In this document: one piece after another, positions 1 through 8,173 of the stretch
Layout of the letters: each line of letters begins with the position of its first letter
How positions within the stretch are numbered: the first letter of the stretch is position 1
Source of the DNA: Verrucomicrobiota bacterium
GTDB taxonomy: Bacteria; Verrucomicrobiota; Verrucomicrobiia; Verrucomicrobiales; DEV007
Direction of reading: 5' to 3'
Assembly: GCA_002862135.1 (NCBI GenBank)
Contig: PKCI01000011.1
Coordinates: 74,195-138,194, forward strand
DNA length: 64,000 bases
Made by a program: the position numbers and the translations under genes
Notes under the pieces: model-generated
What the model was told of the DNA's origin: nothing
Database searches by the model: none
What the model saw: the letters and a program-made list of their open reading frames with translations, nothing else

Positions 1-221
1 TCGCCGGCATCGAGTCCCCGTTTGAGGCAACCCGCTACCACTCTCTCATCGTGAAGCGTGACACTCTCCCTGACAGCCTCGAAGTCACGGCCAAAACCGA
101 AGACGGCACCATCATGGGGCTGCAACACAAGGAATTCCCCATCCACGGTGTGCAATTCCACCCCGAGTCGATTCTCACTGCCTCAGGAAAAAAGATCCTG
201 AAGAACTTTCTCGAGCTCTAA
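1..221 (+). CDS. Class I glutamine amidotransferase, TrpG/PabA type (3' end only)
   Basis: Only the last 72 codons are inside the window; the gene enters from the left and stops at 219-221. The frame carries the two C-terminal hallmarks of anthranilate/aminodeoxychorismate synthase glutaminase subunits: RYHSLIV, and [10 protein letters not shown], which holds the His and Glu of the Cys-His-Glu triad. The catalytic Cys lies upstream, outside the window. The enzyme releases ammonia from glutamine for the TrpE or PabB partner. Which of the two pathways it serves, or both, cannot be decided here, so no symbol is given. It ends HGVQ...NFLEL, normal for the family. About 235 bases without a convincing gene follow. 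Confidence 0.9.
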   Translation, partial: AGIESPFEATRYHSLIVKRDTLPDSLEVTAKTEDGTIMGLQHKEFPIHGVQFHPESILTASGKKILKNFLEL

Positions 222-456
222 GGCAATTCACCGCAGGTGATTTAGTGATCTGAAGTCCAGAACAAACTCAGTCCAGTGGCAGGCCGAGAAAGGTTCCGGC
301 AGGCCAAAACAGTGTGCCCGTGATAGAACACCAAGGCTGTCGTCGAGAGCCACTTTATGACACAGCTGCGCTTCGGCCAAACCATCGAGGCAGTCCACAA
401 TCCCATGGCCACCCAGATCGTCGTCCGCGTCAGTCACTCACCTATCGGAGCCTCAA

Positions 457-1593
457 TCACCTCAACGGGTTCTCATACCAGACCACATTTCCGGTCGCCC
501 GCCCGGCATTGAGCAAATCAAGATCGCCGTCGCCATCCATATCAACGGAGCGGAGATCGTAGGACTCCTGAGCATCATCGAGCAAGTGCTTGGTAAATCG
601 CCCTTTACCGTCGTTCTCATACCAGGCAACCTCCCGACTTTCGAAGCCACAACTGGCCCCGTCGAGATCACCGTCGCCATCGAGATCCGCGAGGGTAAGG
701 CTGTGGGGACTCTTGATAGTTTGATCAATGGTGTGCAGCGTCCAGTTAGGGCCCTCAAACCAGATCACTCCCTGGCTATGCCCACGCGAGGCAAGGAAGT
801 CCATTACCCCGTCACCGTTAAGGTCACCTGGAAGAATGTTAGTAGCTGCGAGTTGATTCCCGGCGATCAAAGTTTTCTCCCACGCTTCTTTGACGTCGGC
901 CTTTCCCGGATTCTTCCAGTAGGCGAACCAGTTTCCGTCTTCAAAAGGCGCTCCTTTGGCACCAATCGCGATCTCTCCCCAGCCGTCCCCGTCGAGGTCG
1001 CCGAAGCCGAAGTAGTGACTGCCTCCCCTCGCCGTCCGGTCGGCGAACACGTAGCGCTCCCATCGTTCAGCCATGGCGGGATTCTTTGGCACCTTGAACC
1101 AGGCCACAGAATCCGCCAGCATACCATCGGGGAAAAAGTTATTGATGATGAGGTCCTGATTTCCGTCGTTATCGACGTCCGCTTTCAGAAGACAGTGAAT
1201 ACCTCGAATGTCATGATCAATGATCCGGGCCGCCCACGCACCAGAACCGTCCCCGGGATTCTCCAGCCAGAAAGGCATCCCCGGGGCCTGCGAACCGGCC
1301 CAGTCCATGTCTCCGTCACCATCCACATCGAGCACTTCGCTGTGGATCAAGTTTCCCTTCGGCTTGGCAAAACGATGCAATACCAACTCTTCCCAATCAG
1401 GAGCAAGAAAGAGACTTACCGTTCCGGGATAACCGGAAATGACATCCACATCACCGTCCCCATCAAAATCCGCGGCCACCGCGGTACTGGTTCGCCCACT
1501 CTGGGTGACGACATGTTTTTTCCACTCTCCGGCTTTCAACGCAAAGCCGCTGGATGTGGTGACCACAATAAGGATTCCAAAAAAGTGCTTCAT
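457..1593 (-). CDS. Secreted FG-GAP/VCBS repeat protein
   Basis: A 378-residue protein with an N-terminal signal peptide (MKHFFGILIVVTTSSGFALK) and then repeated Asp-rich calcium-loop motifs of the type DFDGDGDVD, DVDGDGDMD, DLDGDGWGE, DLNGDGVMD, DLDGDGDLD and DMDGDGDLD. These mark FG-GAP/VCBS blades of an integrin-alpha-like beta-propeller. Such proteins are exported and abundant in Verrucomicrobiota and Planctomycetota; substrate or partner is unknown. The frame is open further upstream to 1731, but I place the start at 1593 because the signal peptide begins there. It is divergent from the TraB/GumN gene, leaving about 100 bases for both promoters. The opposite strand carries a long open frame over the same bases, which is a shadow. 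Confidence 0.85.
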   Translation of the reverse strand: MKHFFGILIVVTTSSGFALKAGEWKKHVVTQSGRTSTAVAADFDGDGDVDVISGYPGTVSLFLAPDWEELVLHRFAKPKGNLIHSEVLDVDGDGDMDWAGSQAPGMPFWLENPGDGSGAWAARIIDHDIRGIHCLLKADVDNDGNQDLIINNFFPDGMLADSVAWFKVPKNPAMAERWERYVFADRTARGGSHYFGFGDLDGDGWGEIAIGAKGAPFEDGNWFAYWKNPGKADVKEAWEKTLIAGNQLAATNILPGDLNGDGVMDFLASRGHSQGVIWFEGPNWTLHTIDQTIKSPHSLTLADLDGDGDLDGASCGFESREVAWYENDGKGRFTKHLLDDAQESYDLRSVDMDGDGDLDLLNAGRATGNVVWYENPLR

Positions 1594-1693
1594 TTGTAAC
1601 TGGCAGAGACTCTCTGCATCCTGTTGAATCAAATCACGCTGGCCGACATGTGTCACCTTAGAATCTCTCGTCTGTCCGCCATTTAGACTCCCC

Positions 1694-2575
1694 ATGAAAT
1701 CCAGCCTCATTGTCTCTCTGCTCGCCGCCAACCTCGCCGTTGCCCCGGCAGTTCATGCTGGCACGGCCGCGATCTGGAAGCTTTCTGACGACAACTCAAC
1801 CGTTTACCTCGCTGGCTCAGTTCACCTCCTCCGTGAAAGGGATATGCCCTATCCCAAAACCTACGACACCGTCTACGAAGACTCCGAAGAACTGGTCTTC
1901 GAAATTGATATGAAGGAGATGAACGCCCCAGGTGCAGCCATAAAGATGCGCCAACTGGGCACTCTCCCAACAGGAAAAACGCTCGGCGATCATCTCAGCC
2001 AGGAAACGCTCGCCGCCCTCGACGGCTATCTGAAAGCCAACAACCTGCCGGCCGGCATGTTTAACCAGTTCACTCCGGGGATGGTTTATCTCACCCTCGG
2101 CTCGATGGAGGCCCTGCGGCAGGGCGCTCGCCCCGATCTCGGCATAGAGATGCAGTTCCACAAGAAAGCGGAGAAAGACGGCAAACCCGGAAGCGGACTC
2201 GAAACGACCGCTTACCAGATGTCGCGGTTCAACGAACTCGATGTTGAAACTCTTAATGAACTGATCAAGGAAACCATCGAAGCCAGTGATCAAAACGAGG
2301 ATACCCTCAACTCCATCATCGAAGCCTGGAAATCGGGTGATGCGGAGAGACTCCAAAAACTCGTCCATGACGAAATGGCAGAGAGACCTGCGGTTCTAGA
2401 AATCCTCCTCGTTGAACGCAATCAAAACTGGATCCCGGTGATTGAAGAAAAGCTCGCCGGAGATAAAAACGTCATGTTCATTGTCGGCGCTGCCCACCTC
2501 GTGGGTGAAGGAAGTGTGGTTCAACTTCTCGAAGACAAGGGTCACAAACCGGTGCAGCTTGGCACTGATAAATAA
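1694..2575 (+). CDS. TraB/GumN family protein, exported
   Basis: 293 residues with an N-terminal signal sequence (hydrophobic LIVSLLAANLAVAPAVHA). The mature protein opens with the family pattern IWKLSDDNSTVYLAGSVHLL and closes with IVGAAHLVGEGSVVQLLEDK, the paired GxxH boxes that define TraB/GumN (PF01963) and form the likely metal-dependent hydrolase site. Length is typical. Bacterial members are poorly characterised; eukaryotic TIKI relatives are membrane-tethered metalloproteases, so a peptidase role is possible but inferred. The glutaredoxin gene follows 9 bases after the stop, so the two are probably co-transcribed. Confidence 0.85.
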   Translation: MKSSLIVSLLAANLAVAPAVHAGTAAIWKLSDDNSTVYLAGSVHLLRERDMPYPKTYDTVYEDSEELVFEIDMKEMNAPGAAIKMRQLGTLPTGKTLGDHLSQETLAALDGYLKANNLPAGMFNQFTPGMVYLTLGSMEALRQGARPDLGIEMQFHKKAEKDGKPGSGLETTAYQMSRFNELDVETLNELIKETIEASDQNEDTLNSIIEAWKSGDAERLQKLVHDEMAERPAVLEILLVERNQNWIPVIEEKLAGDKNVMFIVGAAHLVGEGSVVQLLEDKGHKPVQLGTDK

Positions 2576-2584
2576 TCTCTCCTT

Positions 2585-2857
2585 ATGAGTTCTGAAACCA
2601 ATCTAGTTGTTTACATCAAGCCCGGCTGCCCGTGGTGCGTCGATGCTGTCGCCTATCTCAAGCGCGAAGGCTTTCCCTTCGAAGAAGTCGATGTGATCGC
2701 CGATCCGGCCCAGTTCCTCCACATGCAGAAAATCTCCGGACAATCCTGCGCTCCGACATTGACCTATGGTGAACTGATGTTGCCCGACTTTGACGTCGAC
2801 GAAATGGTCGCGTTCTTTGAAGAGCACGGGATTACTGCTCCGAGTAGCTCCCTGTAG
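2585..2857 (+). CDS. Glutaredoxin-like thiol oxidoreductase
   Basis: 90 residues with a single thioredoxin-fold domain. The redox motif CPWC lies at about residues 15-18 (KPGCPWCVDAV), and the TCAPT-equivalent cis-Pro element appears as SCAPTLTYG. Length and pattern fit monomeric glutaredoxins that reduce disulfides or deglutathionylate proteins in the cytoplasm. CPWC is less common than the classic CPYC but known. It sits 9 bases behind the TraB/GumN gene and likely shares its transcript. Confidence 0.85.
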   Translation: MSSETNLVVYIKPGCPWCVDAVAYLKREGFPFEEVDVIADPAQFLHMQKISGQSCAPTLTYGELMLPDFDVDEMVAFFEEHGITAPSSSL

Positions 2858-2900
2858 CTAGAGATTCAGGCTGACGAGCCAGCAGCCGGGCGCTGCGCAA

Positions 2901-5186
2901 TCAGCGCATCCCGAGACGGCCACCGCTGGCCTCAAACTCCTTGAGGAAGCCCTCGATTGCGGAATCACGCGGCACACCAAGGTGCAGTGCTTTGAAGTAG
3001 TGCTCCTCGGCTGCCTTGGGATCGGGCTGTTCCTTGGTCGCGTGCAGCACGGCGAGGTTGAAGTGGGCGTCGCCGTATTCCGGATCGATCGAAACGGCGT
3101 TGGTGAAGGCAAGCTCGGCACGGCTCACCCATCCTTTGCGAGTTGAGATCACGCCAACACAGTTGTGAGCCTTGGCATTTCCCGGGTCGTGTGTCAGGCC
3201 CTGTTCGAGCGCTGCAAGAGCATCGTCGAGCTTCTTCTGGAGAAAGTAAGCGCGGCCCAGAAGGTAGTGCGCCAGACCAGAGGACTCATCGATCGCGAGT
3301 GCTTTCTCAAGGTAATACTCCGCTTCGGAGTAATTATTCATCGAGATCTTGAGAACGCCCAGATTGCAGAGGCAGGGTACGCTCTTGGGCCGGTAGTGAA
3401 GATATTTGATGAAACCGGCTTCCGCTTCACTGAGGCGCCCTTCGGAGAAATCAAGGCGGGCCGCCTTCTCAATCTGGGAAAGTTCGATTGCGATTTTCTG
3501 ATTCTTCACGACGTCGCCAGTTCCGTTTCCAACACCAGAGGCCACGAAAGTTCCTGACATGCTACCTACCGCCTCACCGAGACCTTCAGAGGTAACGGTA
3601 AACTCACCTTCGTCTGCCGCTGCTTCGACGATTTCTTGAAATTGCGGGGCCTTAAAGAGTTCCTTCTCCTCGTCGGTCAACTGTGAGCCACGCGCCATGT
3701 CGTCGATCAGGCCAAGCAGCGTGTCGGAACGGGCGCCCACCTTGTCGAGCTGGCTAATGAGCAGCTCCTTCGCCTGCTTCATCTGGGCCTGACGGCGAAG
3801 CTGCTTTAGGATCATGGAACGAAGCAGTTCATTCTCCTGCCGTTCCATTGGTGAGGCGCTGGCAAGGGCGTTTTTCTCCTCGGCAGTGAGACCGTCGGAA
3901 AGCACTTCAAGTTTACGCTGCAGGTCGTCGATACTCTGCTGGTGGCGCTGATTGTTAGCGAGCAACTTGTCACGCTCGAGTCGAATCTTGGAGATCTCGG
4001 ACTTGAGCATCGCTATATCTTTGTCCTTTTCCTTGTTCAGCTCAGAAAGACTGGCAGCAAGTTGTTCGGCGCGGTCGAGCTGCTCGGTGAGCTTGCGGTT
4101 CCGCTCCATCAGTTCCTTAAGCGCCGTGCCGCTGTTACCCTGTCCCTGGACAACTTCAGCGAGGTTATCGCGCTCGCGCTCGAGAGAAGCGACACGCTCT
4201 CTGAGTTTGTTGATCTCAACCTGTGAATGGGTCAGCTCGGCAACGAGCTTGGCATTCCGTTCGGTAGTAGCTTCGAGTTGCTTGGTGGCTTCGCGCAGCA
4301 GGCTTTTGAATTGATCAATCTTCCGCTGAGCCTCAACACCACCCGGGCCGTTTTCGGCAGCGTCGATCTGGCGCTGAAGTTCCGAGCGGCTGGCTTGGGC
4401 ACGCTCTAGTTCGGAATTCATGTTCCTGATCTCACTCTCACGCTCAGCAATGAGGCGGCGCTGCTTCAAATTCTCGTTGTTGAGCCAGTCGATGAGACGG
4501 TCCTTTTCGGCGAGCCGATCGTAAATGGAGGAAGCCACTTCGCCGGCTGAGGGACGGACGCCAGGCGCTTGCGCCTGCGGCATCCCATTGGTGGCAGGAC
4601 CGACGCGAGGAAGCCACTGATTCCCTGATCCCTCGTCCCACTGAGGAAGGGCAAACTCACCGCTGTCGGATTCGATGTCGAAGCTACGCTCTGTGGCGCG
4701 GCTACCGGCAGGCAACGCAGGAGGGGCTATCTCAACAGAAGGAATACCGGGGTTTCCGGGAGCTCTTGTTGGACTTGGCGTTTGAGGCCACTGGCCGGTC
4801 GACGGAGTCACCGCCGGAGGCGTGATGGGTGGCGCATTGGTGCGGGATCGCTCGAGTTGCTTTAATTCATCACGCTTCTCGGCGATGAGTCCACGCCGCC
4901 CTCTCACCATCTCGGGTTGAAATTCAGGGAAGGCTTGCGCGAGGTGATCAAAGAGCGGCTTAGCCTCGTTGAGCTTCGCCAATGCATCGAGATAGCTCCC
5001 CTGCTTTTCAGACTCATCAGCCGCCTGAATCAGCAGGTAAGCGCGATACCAAATATCAGACGGATCAAGATAATACGCCTGATCCTGCTGCGCTTGCGCT
5101 GGTTGGGCCGCACCAACAAAGATTCCCACCGCCAGGACTAAAGCCATCGCGGTCGGTCTTTTGACAAGGCCGATCAAGAATCTCAT
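2901..5186 (-). CDS. Exported coiled-coil and TPR protein
   Basis: 761 residues from the start I prefer (MRFLIGLVKRPTAMALVLAV...AQAQ, a clear signal peptide); the frame is open 34 codons further up. After the signal: a helical region resembling a TPR pair (about 34-110), a Pro-rich linker (about 115-200), a long charged coiled coil (about 215-450) rich in Glu, Lys, Arg and Leu, then a block of three to four TPR units near the C-terminus (for example NYSEAEYYLEKALAIDES and HFNLAVLHATKE). This is the architecture of periplasmic scaffold proteins; no enzymatic motif is visible. It stands alone on its strand, with about 240 bases to the next minus-strand gene. Confidence 0.75.
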   Translation of the reverse strand: MRFLIGLVKRPTAMALVLAVGIFVGAAQPAQAQQDQAYYLDPSDIWYRAYLLIQAADESEKQGSYLDALAKLNEAKPLFDHLAQAFPEFQPEMVRGRRGLIAEKRDELKQLERSRTNAPPITPPAVTPSTGQWPQTPSPTRAPGNPGIPSVEIAPPALPAGSRATERSFDIESDSGEFALPQWDEGSGNQWLPRVGPATNGMPQAQAPGVRPSAGEVASSIYDRLAEKDRLIDWLNNENLKQRRLIAERESEIRNMNSELERAQASRSELQRQIDAAENGPGGVEAQRKIDQFKSLLREATKQLEATTERNAKLVAELTHSQVEINKLRERVASLERERDNLAEVVQGQGNSGTALKELMERNRKLTEQLDRAEQLAASLSELNKEKDKDIAMLKSEISKIRLERDKLLANNQRHQQSIDDLQRKLEVLSDGLTAEEKNALASASPMERQENELLRSMILKQLRRQAQMKQAKELLISQLDKVGARSDTLLGLIDDMARGSQLTDEEKELFKAPQFQEIVEAAADEGEFTVTSEGLGEAVGSMSGTFVASGVGNGTGDVVKNQKIAIELSQIEKAARLDFSEGRLSEAEAGFIKYLHYRPKSVPCLCNLGVLKISMNNYSEAEYYLEKALAIDESSGLAHYLLGRAYFLQKKLDDALAALEQGLTHDPGNAKAHNCVGVISTRKGWVSRAELAFTNAVSIDPEYGDAHFNLAVLHATKEQPDPKAAEEHYFKALHLGVPRDSAIEGFLKEFEASGGRLGMR

Positions 5187-5424
5187 GGTGACTGTAAGGG
5201 TTGCGCGGGTCGCAGAAACTACCCGAGGGGACAATGCAACGGTTTCGGCATGTAGCCAAGTGGAAATTCCGTCTTCCAATGGCTCCAAAACACAAAAATC
5301 AACGCCTCATCCAACTATCGAAAACGATCCTCCACCCCCGATGACACCGAGTTTTTACCAGAATTCCGGAGCAAATGCACCTCTTTTTATAGAGGATCAT
5401 GCCCGAATCCCTGCAATTGCGATC

Positions 5425-6078
5425 TCAAGATTCCGGTTTCGCCATCGGTTTCCGGTTGTAGAGGAGGCGAAAAGCCCCCCAGATCAGGGGCGGCAGCCCC
5501 GAACTCAATATCAGCGCCATCATCGGCTTTTCCTGTCCGGTGTGCCCGATCCATGCAAAAACAAAGCCCATGGGGACACTTCCTGCGCAAAGTGCGGCCA
5601 TAAACCGTCCAAATGGCATTTTTGCGATCCCAGCGAGGCAGGCGACAACTTCAGGCAATACCGGCATCCATCGGGAAAGCACTACCAACCACCCTCCCAA
5701 CTCCCTGCGAAACAACCGCTCTCCTTCCTCAAAGCCTTTCTCACCGGTCACCAAGTGCGCTGCCTTTCGTCCCAACTTACGTGCGAGGCCATAAGCGAGC
5801 AATCCGGCGCCAATGGATCCCATCGCCGAGAGAATCCCGCCGAAAAACCATCCGTAAACCAATCCGAGCGCCGACATCACCACTGTTCCCAGGATCGGTA
5901 GAAATAAATCAATGATAAGCAGCCCGATCCCGGCAACCCAAGCCCACGCCCCCGCCGAGCGCAGCCATTTGACCGTGTTCTCCAACGACATGGCCTCCCC
6001 GAATGAATCGCCCCAGATCAAAAACGGGACGAGCACAAGCATTGCCAGAATCAGAAAAATAACGAAGAGCCGTTTCAT
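5425..6078 (-). CDS. TVP38/TMEM64 (SNARE-associated/DedA-like) membrane protein
   Basis: 217 residues, with an N-terminal hydrophobic segment and about five further membrane segments. The family signature is present: a Gly-rich re-entrant stretch (ALGLVYGWFFGGILSAMGS) followed by RRELGGWLVVLSRWMPVLPE, with the conserved Arg and Glu of the SNARE-associated (PF09335) domain. Members are thought to act in lipid scrambling or flipping and membrane homeostasis; the substrate here is unknown. It is divergent from the flavin-binding-fold gene at 6133 across about 55 bases. About 240 bases lie between it and the TPR gene start at 5186, in which I see no gene. Confidence 0.8.
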   Translation of the reverse strand: MKRLFVIFLILAMLVLVPFLIWGDSFGEAMSLENTVKWLRSAGAWAWVAGIGLLIIDLFLPILGTVVMSALGLVYGWFFGGILSAMGSIGAGLLAYGLARKLGRKAAHLVTGEKGFEEGERLFRRELGGWLVVLSRWMPVLPEVVACLAGIAKMPFGRFMAALCAGSVPMGFVFAWIGHTGQEKPMMALILSSGLPPLIWGAFRLLYNRKPMAKPES

Positions 6079-6132
6079 ATCCGCGTGGAATCGTGTTTAC
6101 TACAATCCGCCCACCAGTGCGCGAGCTTTTTC

Positions 6133-6588
6133 ATGAAACCCCGTCCGAAAATCGTTGACCCCGCCCAACTTCACGAACTTGCTCACAACGTCATTCGGAA
6201 GGCAAAATTCCCGATGCTCGGCACGGTTGACGAAACAAATCGACCACGCGTCCGCCCCGTTTCTCCGGTTCGGGTCGATGATGACTTCACTGTCTTCGTC
6301 GCCAACCTCGCTTCCTACCACAAAACCGCAGAGATCTTGGCAAATCCAAAAGTCGAGCTCGCCTATCTCGAACCCGATCACGACCAGCTGCGTATCACAG
6401 GCACTGCTGTCGCCGTGACTAACAGAGAAACAATCGAAGCGATCTGGTCTTCCAACCCGTTGCTCAAGCAATACCTCGGCTCCCCCGAAAATCCGGAGTT
6501 TATCCTATATCGCATCGACCCTGAACAAGTCCGCTTCATGCGCGAATGGGCACTCGATTACCACGATGTGCCTCGACAGCAATCTTAG
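6133..6588 (+). CDS. Pyridoxamine 5'-phosphate oxidase-like flavin split-barrel protein
   Basis: 151 residues from MKPRPKIVDP; the frame is open 16 codons upstream but those overlap the divergent promoter region. The fold signature is the opening strand pair FPMLGTVDETNRPRVRPVSP followed by FTVFVANLASYHKTAEILANPKVELAYLE, typical of the general-stress-protein 26 / PNPOx-like group. Such proteins bind FMN, F420 or haem and act as small oxidoreductases. It is too short and lacks the substrate motifs for a true PdxH. It stands alone between the TVP38 gene and the permease. Confidence 0.75.
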   Translation: MKPRPKIVDPAQLHELAHNVIRKAKFPMLGTVDETNRPRVRPVSPVRVDDDFTVFVANLASYHKTAEILANPKVELAYLEPDHDQLRITGTAVAVTNRETIEAIWSSNPLLKQYLGSPENPEFILYRIDPEQVRFMREWALDYHDVPRQQS

Positions 6589-6699
6589 AAGAATTGTTCG
6601 AAATGAAAACGGTCGTGCAGGAGTGTGCTCCGTCGTGCCTTCGGCATTATTTGAAGCACCGAGGGTAACGATTCTCCACGACTCCTGAAATTCCTTGCC

Positions 6700-8046
6700 A
6701 TGGACAACGAAACCTCCTCACCGCGAGCCAAGGTCGGCCTCCTCACGGCAATTGCGATCGTCGTTGCGAGCATGGTGGGAACCGGGGTCTTCGGCAGCCT
6801 TGGTTTCCAGGTCGCCGGTATTCCGTCAGGATTCCCAATTATTCTCCTCTGGCTCATCGGAGGCATCATCTCCTTTTGTGGCGCTGTCTGTTACGCAGAA
6901 ATTGCGTCCATTTTTCCGAAATCCGGTGGTGAATACCACCTACTTACCAAAACGTGGAACCCTTTCATCGGCTTCCTTGCCGGGTGGCTTTCGGTCTGCG
7001 TAGGATTCGCCGCCCCCATCGCTTTAAATGCGACCCTGATGGGCACCTACCTGGGTTCCATCTTTAATGCAAATCCCCTCGTGTTCTCCCTGCCGACTGT
7101 CATCCTCGTGACAGTGATTCATCTCGGCAGCCTGACTTTCATCTCTGGCTTTCAGCAATTCTTCACCTACTCCAAGTTCGCTCTGATTCTTGTCTTGGGT
7201 GCTCTTGGTTTTGCGGTCGGACAAGCGCAGGATGTGTCATTCCTTCCCGCGGACGGTGATATGGAATTGATTACCTCCGGTGCGTTTGCCATCTCACTCG
7301 TTTACGTGCTCTATGCCTACGCCGGTTGGAACGCTGCCACCTACATGATGGACGACGTTGAGCGGCCGCAGCGCAATGTCCCTCTAGCCCTGCTCATCGG
7401 CACCAGCCTGGTGACCATTCTCTATATTTTCATCAACGCGGCCTTCCTTCACTCAACTCCAATTGATGACATAAAAGGTGAACCCGAAGTCGGGCTTATC
7501 GCCGCTCAAGCCATCCTCGGGCCGAGGGGCGGCATGATCATGGGCATCCTCATCAGCTTCGGATTGATCTCCTCAATTTCGTCCATGGTCTGGGCCGGCC
7601 CGAGGGTCAGTGCCGCGATCGGCCGGGACTACTCGGTCCTCCGTTTTCTCGAACGAACCAATTTGAACGGAGTTCCTGCCGTTGCCATCCTCATCCAGAG
7701 TCTCATCGTCATCGTTCTGATTCTGTCGGCCACTTTCGAACAGCTCATCAATTATGTGCAGGCCCTGCTCACCATCTCCTCTCTCATGGTGGTCATCGGA
7801 GTCTTCCACCTCCGCATCAAACGGCCGGATATCAAACGCCCCTACCAGGCCTGGGGGTATCCGGTGACACCGGCAGCTTTTGCCTTGGTTAGTTTCTACG
7901 TGCTCTGGTTTCAGCTCAAAGACAAGACTGCCGAATTTGCATGGGGGATAGCGACCCTCGCTCTCGGGGGGGCTATTTATGTGATCATGACCCATCGGCA
8001 AAAAATGGTCGCTCTTCGCGATAAGAAACCGGATTCCGGGGACTAA
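6700..8046 (+). CDS. APC-family amino acid permease
   Basis: 448 residues with about twelve hydrophobic segments. The first membrane segment holds the APC glycine motif VVASMVGTGVFGS, followed by the conserved SFCGAVCYAEIASIFPKSGGEYHLL of the amino acid-polyamine-organocation superfamily. The helix 6 region (LVYVLYAYAGWNAATYMMDDV) matches the substrate-binding region of this group. The cargo cannot be told from sequence. The gene is preceded by about 110 bases without a gene and is followed by a possible tiny frame at 8048. Confidence 0.85.
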   Translation: MDNETSSPRAKVGLLTAIAIVVASMVGTGVFGSLGFQVAGIPSGFPIILLWLIGGIISFCGAVCYAEIASIFPKSGGEYHLLTKTWNPFIGFLAGWLSVCVGFAAPIALNATLMGTYLGSIFNANPLVFSLPTVILVTVIHLGSLTFISGFQQFFTYSKFALILVLGALGFAVGQAQDVSFLPADGDMELITSGAFAISLVYVLYAYAGWNAATYMMDDVERPQRNVPLALLIGTSLVTILYIFINAAFLHSTPIDDIKGEPEVGLIAAQAILGPRGGMIMGILISFGLISSISSMVWAGPRVSAAIGRDYSVLRFLERTNLNGVPAVAILIQSLIVIVLILSATFEQLINYVQALLTISSLMVVIGVFHLRIKRPDIKRPYQAWGYPVTPAAFALVSFYVLWFQLKDKTAEFAWGIATLALGGAIYVIMTHRQKMVALRDKKPDSGD

Positions 8047-8047
8047 C

Positions 8048-8143
8048 ATGGCCAAATCAGACGAAAACCCCATCGAATTGCACGAAAAGGCGCTACCGCG
8101 GGCACAAATCGCTTGCAGGAGTTGTTTAAGTTTCCTTAAATAA
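8048..8143 (+). CDS. Possible 31-residue small protein
   Basis: An ATG one base after the permease stop opens a 31-codon frame that begins MAKSDENPIE and ends CRSCLSFLK. It contains a CxxC pair. The tight spacing behind the permease makes translation plausible, but there is no clear ribosome site, no recognisable family and the frame is short enough to be chance. Listed so that it is not lost. Confidence 0.2.
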   Translation: MAKSDENPIELHEKALPRAQIACRSCLSFLK

Positions 8144-8173
8144 ATTCCGTTTAATTCAGTTTGCTGCACTTTT

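Noticed and set aside
586-1599. 337-codon plus-strand open frame
   Set aside because: Opposite the FG-GAP protein, whose calcium-loop repeats and signal peptide show the minus strand is coding.
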